Below, in pieces: positions 17,634-24,073 of a stretch of DNA of 24,073 nucleotides. Position 1 is the stretch's first letter. Each line of letters begins with the position of its first letter. The notes under the pieces are model-generated. The model ran no database searches and was not told where the DNA came from. It saw only the letters and a list, made by a program, of their open reading frames with translations. The stretch is from Blumeriella jaapii (Eukaryota; Ascomycota; Leotiomycetes; Helotiales; Drepanopezizaceae), in the NCBI GenBank assembly GCA_009599575.1, contig VWND01000071.1, positions 1 through 24,073 on the forward strand, given 5' to 3'. The position numbers were made by a program, and so were the translations under genes.

Positions 17634-18014
17634 TATTCTAATTCTTTTACAGCTTATACGATTTCTATTACTTATTATATTATATAATTTTTGATTTAAT
17701 TATATATTACTTTTTTATAATGCAAATGTTTTTACTATTATTTTACTTTTATTTTACTTTTATATTACTTTTATTTTATTTTTATTTCAATTTTATTTTA
17801 CTTGTATTTTATTTCTATTTTTTTTTTTTTTATTCTTTACAATTTAAACAATTTTTATTGCTTATTTTATTATACAATTTTTGATTTATTTATATATTAC
17901 TTTCTTATAATACAAACGCTTTAATTCTTTTTAGTTTTTGATTAACTTTTATTTTACTTTTGGTTATTTTTATTTCACTTCTATCTTACTTTTACTTTAG
18001 TTTACTTTTACTTT

Positions 18015-18395
18015 ACTTTTATTTCTATTTTATTTCTATTTTATTTCTATTTTATTTCTATTTTATTTCTATTTTATTTCTATTTTATTTCTATTTTATT
18101 TCTATTTTATTTTTATTTTATTTTTTTTATTTCTATTTTATTTCTATTTTATTTCTATTTTATTTCTATTTTATTTCTATTTTATTTCTATTTTATTTCT
18201 ATTTTATTTCTATTTTATTTCTATTTTATTTCTATTTTATTTCTATTTTATTTCTATTTTATTTCTATTTTATTTCTATTTTATTTCTATTTTATTTCTA
18301 TTTTACTTCTATTTTATTTCTATTTTATTTCTATTTTATTTCTATTTTATTTCTATTTTATTTCTATTTTATTTTTATTTTATTTTTATTTTATA
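18015..18395. repeat. 11-bp microsatellite ATTTTATTTCT, copy B
   Basis: Counterpart of 1700-2072. The units here are more regular, with one interruption near 18118-18130. Confidence 0.9.
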
Positions 18396-19046
18396 ATAAA
18401 CGCTATCCGTTGCAAATCTTTTAATAAATCTTTTTATTATAATTTATACGCTATTTTCTGCTGGTTTTATTATGTATATTTTATTTTAATATGTTTTCAT
18501 ATCTTTTGCTTTTTTTATTTTTGAAATTTTTTTTTATTTTTTTATTTATTTATAAATAAAAAATTTATAGTTTGAACGCCACCCCGTTTTTCTTTTAATT
18601 TAAATTAAACTTTATTTATTTATATTATTATTTCTTATAATATATACGCTATATCCAGTTTAAATTATTATATACTTTAAATTTTTAATTTATATTCTTT
18701 TTTTATGAATTTTAAGCTGATTTTTTGTCTTTTTTATTATTTTTTTTTTTTTTCGATTTTTATATTATTTTTTTTAAATTTTAGGCTATTTTTTTTTGTC
18801 TTTTGTATTATAAATGTATTTCTTTAGATTTTTATTTTAATTTTTTATATTATATTATATTATATATTAATTTTCTTTTATAATTATTATTTATACCTTT
18901 TTCTGATATATATTTATTTATATATTTATTTATTATAAATTAAACGCCACCTTGTTTTTTGTAATATAAGTTTTTTTTTTTTTTTCTATTTATATTTATC
19001 TTCCTTTTATTTTATACGCTATTTATTTATTTATTTATTAAATATG

Positions 19047-19150
19047 ATAAATATTTAATTTATATATTATTTAATTTATATATTATTTAATTTATATATT
19101 ATTTAATTTATATATTATTTAATTTATATATTATTTAATTTATATATTAT
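19047..19150. repeat. 16-bp tandem repeat TTTAATTTATATATTA, copy B
   Basis: Counterpart of 2728-2822 with about one more unit, showing unit-number change between the two array copies. Confidence 0.8.
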
Positions 19151-20091
19151 TATGTAATTATAATTTATTTACGCTATTTTTGCCTATTTTATTATAATAT
19201 TACATTTTGATTTATATATTATTTCCTTAGAACTTATAAGTCTTTTTTTTCTTATTTAATTATATATTTAAAAAATTAATTTTTCCGAAATATAAGTTTT
19301 ACTTTTTTTATTTATTTTATTATATATATTTAATTTTTATAATTTTTTAAAATTTCTTTTTACTTTTTCTATTATATAATTTTTGTCTTTTTGTTTTACT
19401 TATTTATATTATAAATCTTTATAATTTAAATACCACCTTCTGTTTATTATAATTTTAAATCATTTTTCTAATAATATTTTTTTCTTATAATATATACACC
19501 ATCTGCTTTTATTTTAATATAAGTTTTTAATTTTTAATTATATTATTTTTCATAACTTAAACGCTACCGCTTTCTCTTTTTTTTTTAAAAAAATCTTTTT
19601 TATTTAAATATTAATTTTTAAAAATATATATCTTATTTTATACTAATTATTTTATTTTTTTAATATTTTAATTTTTTTTTTAATATTTATACTATTTTTT
19701 TATATATTTATATAAATAAAGGTTTTTTTTATTACGCTATCCGCTGTTTTTTAATCAACTAGTTTTTTTCATAACTAAAGTTTTTTTTAAAATTAATTTA
19801 TTAAATATTTTATTTTATAATTATTTTTATAATAATTCTCGTATTTTATACGCTATTTAATTTAAGAGTTTTTTTTTTTTTTAAATATTTCATTTTTACA
19901 AAATTTTTATTACTTAAATTTATTTTACCGTTATTTTTATTTTGCTTATTTTATACTTTTATTCTTATTTTAAAATTATTTTTTATAATATATTAAATTT
20001 CGTAAAAAATATTTATTCTTCTGCAATTTAGTCGTTAATTTTTATTTTGCTCATTTTAGTTAATACCTTTTTTCACTTATTATATGATTTT

Positions 20092-20114
20092 CCCTGCCGG
20101 TTACTCGGTATTTT

Positions 20115-20144
<30 letters not shown>
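20092..20144. other. GC-rich word followed by a run of 28 T, copy B
   Basis: Same word as at 3763 with no base change, followed by a T run of 28 instead of 33. The GC-rich word is preserved while the run length varies. Confidence 0.5.
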
Positions 20145-20148
<4 letters not shown>

Positions 20149-21942
20149 ATTTTCAATTATACGATATATAAATTATTTATTTATCTTTTTCTTTATATTT
20201 TTTTTATAATATTATTAATATTTGTAATATATAATTGTAATATTTTTGCTATTTAGGCCTTTTCTACTTTTTTGTTTATTTTATAATATATTTTATTTTT
20301 TTACAAATCATACGATTTTTTTTTTTGCTTTGCTTTTTTTTTTTAAATATTAATTGTATAAATCATATATTATTTAAACTGATTTATTTTGATGTTTTCT
20401 GTTTTAAATTTTTTTATTTTTTATTTTATTTATATAAAATAATTTTTAACTTTTGTTTATTAACCGTTATTCGCATTTTTACTTATTGAATCAAAAAATT
20501 ACGGTTTTTTTAAAAAATATACGATCTTGTTACTTTGCTTTGCTTATTATATTATATATTTCAATTTTATGAATTTTATTTTATTAAATTTTATTTTATT
20601 CATTTTTTTAATTTAATTTTTTTTATTAAATTTTCATTTAATAAATTTTATTTAGGCGTATTTTTTTTCAACTTTTTAAAAAAACATTTTGTTTATTTAA
20701 ATAATATTTTAATTTTTGCGATTTAACCATTTGTTACATTTTGCAAATATTATAATAAATTATATATTTTTAATAAATTAATATTTATAAAATTACGATT
20801 TTGTTATTTTCCATATTTTATTATATATTTTATTATTATAAACTATACGTTATTTAAGTTTATTTAAGCGTAATTTTTTTTTTTATTTTTTTAAAATATA
20901 TTCTGTTTTAAACAGTTTATATATTACTTTTTATTATATAATTTTTTTTATACTTTTGTTTGATTTTTAATAAATTTTACCTTTTTATAAAATACTCGGG
21001 GGTTTATTACCTTTTCCTTTTTTTTCAAATTTTTTTTATAAATTATAAGTAGTTTAAGTTTCTTAAGCGTAATTCTTTTTTGCTTTTTTAAAATATATTT
21101 TATTTATATAAATTTTATTTTACTTTTTTTTTATTTAAATTTTTTATTTTTTGGAATATTTTTATAGAAAATTATATTTTTTCCAAATATTAGCTATTTA
21201 AATCTTTTAATACTTTTTTTTTTTACGTGTTTTTTTTTAATACATTTTGTTTATAAAATATATATTTTTTGCTTTTTGTTATTTAGTTTTTTTACATTTT
21301 TACACTCATTTTATAAAAAATTTTATTATTTATAAATTATACAATTTGTTAGCTTTGCTTATTTTAATATATATATTTTAATTTTATAAATTTTATATTA
21401 TTTAAAGCTATTATATCGGAATATTTTGTTTATGCTTATTTTTTATAAATTATTTTATTTTTATATATTATACGCTATCTTCTGTGGCTAAACTATTGTT
21501 TTATTTTTTTTTATTTATTATATATATATTTTTTTTAATTATATATCTAATTTATAAATTTTCTTTTATCAAATATTACGCGATTTCCTGTTTTTGTAAA
21601 TTATCGATTAATAAATTTATAAAATATAAAATATTTTTTGTTTTATATACTATCAATTACTAATTGATTTTATAAAATGAAATACAATTTTTACAATTTA
21701 TATATTGTTTTTTAAAATAATATGAATTTTGCGAATTTTCTTTAATTTTGAAAATTATATAAATTGAATTGCTTTTATCGCTACTTTTAATAATTTTTAT
21801 TTATATAATTTCCATTTGCTTAATATAAAATTAAAAAATTTATTAAATAATCTTTGGTACTAAAACATGTATATATTCAATTTTATCGATACGTTAATTA
21901 AATAATTTTGAAAGATTTTATTAAATATTTATTTTTTTTGTA

Positions 21943-22036
21943 GAAAAAAAATCGAAATTTGAAAAAAAAATCGAAAATTTTGAAAAAAGTTCGAAAAATT
22001 TGAAAAAAAAAAAAAAAATTGAAAATAAAAAAAAAA
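21943..22036. repeat. A-rich TCGAAAATTTTGAAAA tract, copy B
   Basis: Counterpart of 5615-5704, with slightly longer A runs. Confidence 0.6.
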
Positions 22037-22103
22037 GTGAAGAATAAATGTGTAATACCCTTTTTAATTCCCTCCTCTTTACAACATTATTAGCTTACAA
22101 GCT

Positions 22104-22179
22104 CGCCCGCAAGCTTATAAGGTTCTTATTCTTCTGATTATAGCTTATTATCATAAGCTCACCAACTAAGCTAACGGGC
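22104..22179 (-). ncRNA. tRNA-like, A-box-bearing structured island, copy B
   Basis: Identical in its paired bases to 5771-5846. The A box, the acceptor-like stem and the CACCAACT/AGTTGGTG hairpin are all preserved, while the flanking A runs differ in length. Conservation could simply reflect recent duplication. Confidence 0.5.
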
Positions 22180-22209
22180 AGTTGGTGTGGTTTGGTTGCA
22201 AAAATACAA

Positions 22210-23585
22210 TGAAATCTAACTATAACCTTTACTTTCAAATCAAAACTTCACGTTACGATTAATATTATAATAAAAATTAAAAAATCTGTTATTTATAATT
22301 TTGTTATTATAAAAATATATATATAAACTTTAATAATTTTCAAGTAATTATAATTTTTTTTGGCGTTTTCAAGTTTAATCGAAAATTTCCAATATGTTTC
22401 AAATTTTGTAGCCGAAAAATTTAATAATTTTTTTTTTTATATATTTTTTTTTAATAATTATTTAAAATAATTATATTAATTACCCTCGATAATAAACTAT
22501 AATTAAAAATAAAAACTAATATTATTATATATCTTATAAAAATTATATTTAAAAATTTAATTATTTCAATAACATATATAAATTTAATTTAAATTAAATT
22601 ATTATAAAAAAGCAAAAAAGTAATTGTTTTCGTTTTTAGAATTTAATTTACAATTTGTTATATGTATTTATAGTATATATCAGATATTATAAAAATATGT
22701 AAATTTTTCAATTTATTTTATTATTTTACATTTTTAAATAAAAGTTATTTTAAAAAAAAAAAAATTTATTAAATAGATTGATATATTATTTTCATTATAT
22801 ATCCTATATTATATTAATAAATTTTTCTCTATTTTATTTACTATTTTATTTACTATTTCATATTGTTATATATTATATTTCTTATATATCCGATATTATA
22901 TTAATATATTTTTTTTTTTTTTTTTTAGTATTTCAAATTTCTATATAAAAGTCTTTTTAGATTTTTTTTTTTTTAATAAGATTTATATATATTAATTTAT
23001 ATTTTCATTTTAATATTTACCTTGAAATTCATATATTAATAAATATTAAAAAAATTATAATTTACTACTTTTTGTTATTCTAATCATATACTTAACTTCG
23101 AGTTTTATTTATATTATTATATAAAAAGGTATGAAAATTTTTTTTAATTAATTGCGTTTTCGAATTTACTTCGTAGTTTTTAATATAATTTTGTATTATA
23201 TCGCCGATAAATATATTAATATATTTTTCTTATATCTGTTAATTTAATCTTAATATGTATAATTTTTTTTAAATAATTATTAATTATATTTGTAGTTATG
23301 GCCCCTTATTTTTAAAACCAAACTTTACTGTAAAAATGAATTAAATAATAAAAATAAGGAAATTCGATAATTAAATTAATTTAATAAGTTAACAAACCCA
23401 GCTTTAATTTAAATTATTATAAAAATAATTATTTATTATTATAAAAGTAATTTATAAATTGTTTTTATTTGCGTTTTCAAAATTTATTAAATATTTTGTT
23501 TTTTTTTATATATTTTATTATATAGCCGAAAGATTCAATAATATATTTATATTATTAATATTATATTGTATTTTAATAAAGGAAA
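22210..23585. repeat. AT-rich modules with GCGTTTTC and GCCGA boxes, copy B
   Basis: Counterpart of 5880-7250. The same boxes are present at about 22363, 23153 and 23471. The last box seen in copy A (7344) is absent here because about 165 bp is missing at 23590. Confidence 0.45.
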
Positions 23586-23587
23586 TT

Positions 23588-23840
23588 TGATTTTATTTAT
23601 ATTCTATTTATATTTTTAATTATATTTCTATTTATATTTCTATTTATATTTCTATTTATATTTCTATTTATATTTCATTTCTATTTCGATTTATATTTCT
23701 ATTTATATTTCTATTTAATTTCTATTTCTATTTCTATTTCTATTTATATTTCTATTTCTATTTCTATTTATATTTCTATTTATATTCTATTTATATTTCT
23801 ATTTATATTTCTATTTATATTTCTATTTATATTTTATTTA
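23588..23840. repeat. TTTCTA / TTTATATTTCTA microsatellite, copy B
   Basis: Counterpart of 7420-7720 with the 12-bp form dominating and few pure TTTCTA units. It is clearly different in internal pattern from copy A. Confidence 0.9.
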
Positions 23841-23922
23841 TATCAAATGTTTTCAAATGAATTTTTTCAAGACAGATAAAAGATTAATAATTAAATCTGT
23901 AAAGAAAAATAAAAATTTAAAT

Positions 23923-24073
23923 CTAAGATATTTCATCTTGTTAAAGTCAATACATATATATTTAAGACCTAAAAATTATTCATATCTAATAAATCTAATT
24001 CCGTAATATAAAACGTTTTAGTAAAACTATTTTATAAAACTATTTATAAAGTCGAAATAGATTTATTATCAAA
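23923..24073 (-). pseudogene. 3' end of a second helicase gene copy, cut by window end
   Basis: Aligns with 7796-7934 in the same orientation, so another helicase gene lies beyond the window. It differs by several one-base insertions (for example TCATCTTG versus TCATCTG), a duplicated AATCTAAT-type block near 23995 and a few substitutions. These would break the candidate C-terminal frame seen in copy A. Either this copy is decayed or the region is 3' untranslated. Confidence 0.6.

Larger units (their letters stand above)
15195..21585. repeat. T-rich degenerate satellite with ACGCT/ACGAT boxes, copy B with its upstream part
   Basis: The same satellite as 1-5250, preceded here by 1.2 kb that lies before the window start in copy A. 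It begins directly after the last telomere-motif tandem repeat, with boxes at about 15229 (TTTACGCC), 15293 (TTACGAT), 15379 (TATACGCTAT), 15459 (TATACGAT) and 15521 (ATACGCT). It shows the natural upstream boundary of the satellite. No coding sequence is supported here. Confidence 0.75.
16390..24073. repeat. Long direct repeat, copy B (cut by window end)
   Basis: Same content and orientation as 1-7934. Differences are mostly one- to few-base changes in homopolymer length; substitutions are rare between 16390 and 23580. After 23585 the similarity drops: about 165 bp present at 7255-7420 in copy A is missing, the microsatellite differs in length and pattern, and the helicase 3' end carries several indels and substitutions. 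A second helicase gene is therefore expected to continue beyond the window. Confidence 0.93.

Noticed and set aside
20047..20726. Two plus-strand open frames of 63-69 codons
   Set aside because: Low-complexity satellite; the first spans the T28 run. The equivalent frames in copy A are not preserved.
1..24073. CRISPR arrays, bacterial operons or ribosome binding sites
   Set aside because: No direct repeats with regular unique spacers are present, and the gene content, telomere motif and Pol III boxes indicate a eukaryote.
1..24073. Mitochondrial origin suggested by very high AT content
   Set aside because: The nuclear-type helicase gene, telomere-like repeats and Pol III boxes, and the absence of any respiratory or organellar RNA gene, argue against it.

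Overview
This is an extremely AT-rich eukaryotic window, almost certainly fungal. The evidence is one decayed gene with the architecture of fungal telomere-linked helicases (zinc fingers, then a tyrosine-recombinase-like region, then a RecQ-type helicase), repeats carrying the TTAGGGTTAG telomere motif, and Pol III-type (tRNA/SINE-like) islands. The sequence does not let me name a species. Domain calls rest on motifs read by eye, not on a search.

Layout. Positions 1-7934 and 16390-24073 are two copies, in the same orientation, of one repeat, so the window holds about one and a half periods of a head-to-tail array with a period of roughly 16.1-16.4 kb. In order, one unit holds: a long T-rich degenerate satellite marked by ACGCT/ACGAT boxes every ~60-80 bp and interrupted by 10-13 bp microsatellites (15195-21585; its downstream part is also 1-5250); an A-rich tract and a small hairpin-rich island that looks like a decayed tRNA on the minus strand (5697-5850; 22036-22183); AT-rich modules with recurring GCGTTTTC boxes (5880-7420); a TTTCTA-type microsatellite; the helicase gene, read right to left (12672 to 7796); a G/T-rich minisatellite just upstream of its start; a GC-richer, hairpin-rich SINE-like element (13101-13390, minus strand); about four 207-bp tandem repeats; and four 188-bp tandem repeats each carrying a short telomere-like motif and a G-run. 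After that the satellite of the next unit begins.

The gene is the only convincing protein-coding locus. No single reading frame spans it: about eleven one-base frame changes separate open segments, but when followed across those changes the protein is collinear with the expected architecture, about 1,600 residues long, and free of base-substitution stops. Most changes lie in or beside runs of one base. This means either a very young pseudogene or uncorrected long-read homopolymer errors; the sequence alone cannot decide. The start of a second gene copy (its 3' end, already more diverged) enters at the right edge.

The picture is a subtelomeric, possibly self-propagating, tandem array in which a helicase gene travels with satellites, telomere-like repeats and Pol III-type elements. 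Long translated stretches inside the T-rich satellite are low-complexity by-products and are not annotated as genes.
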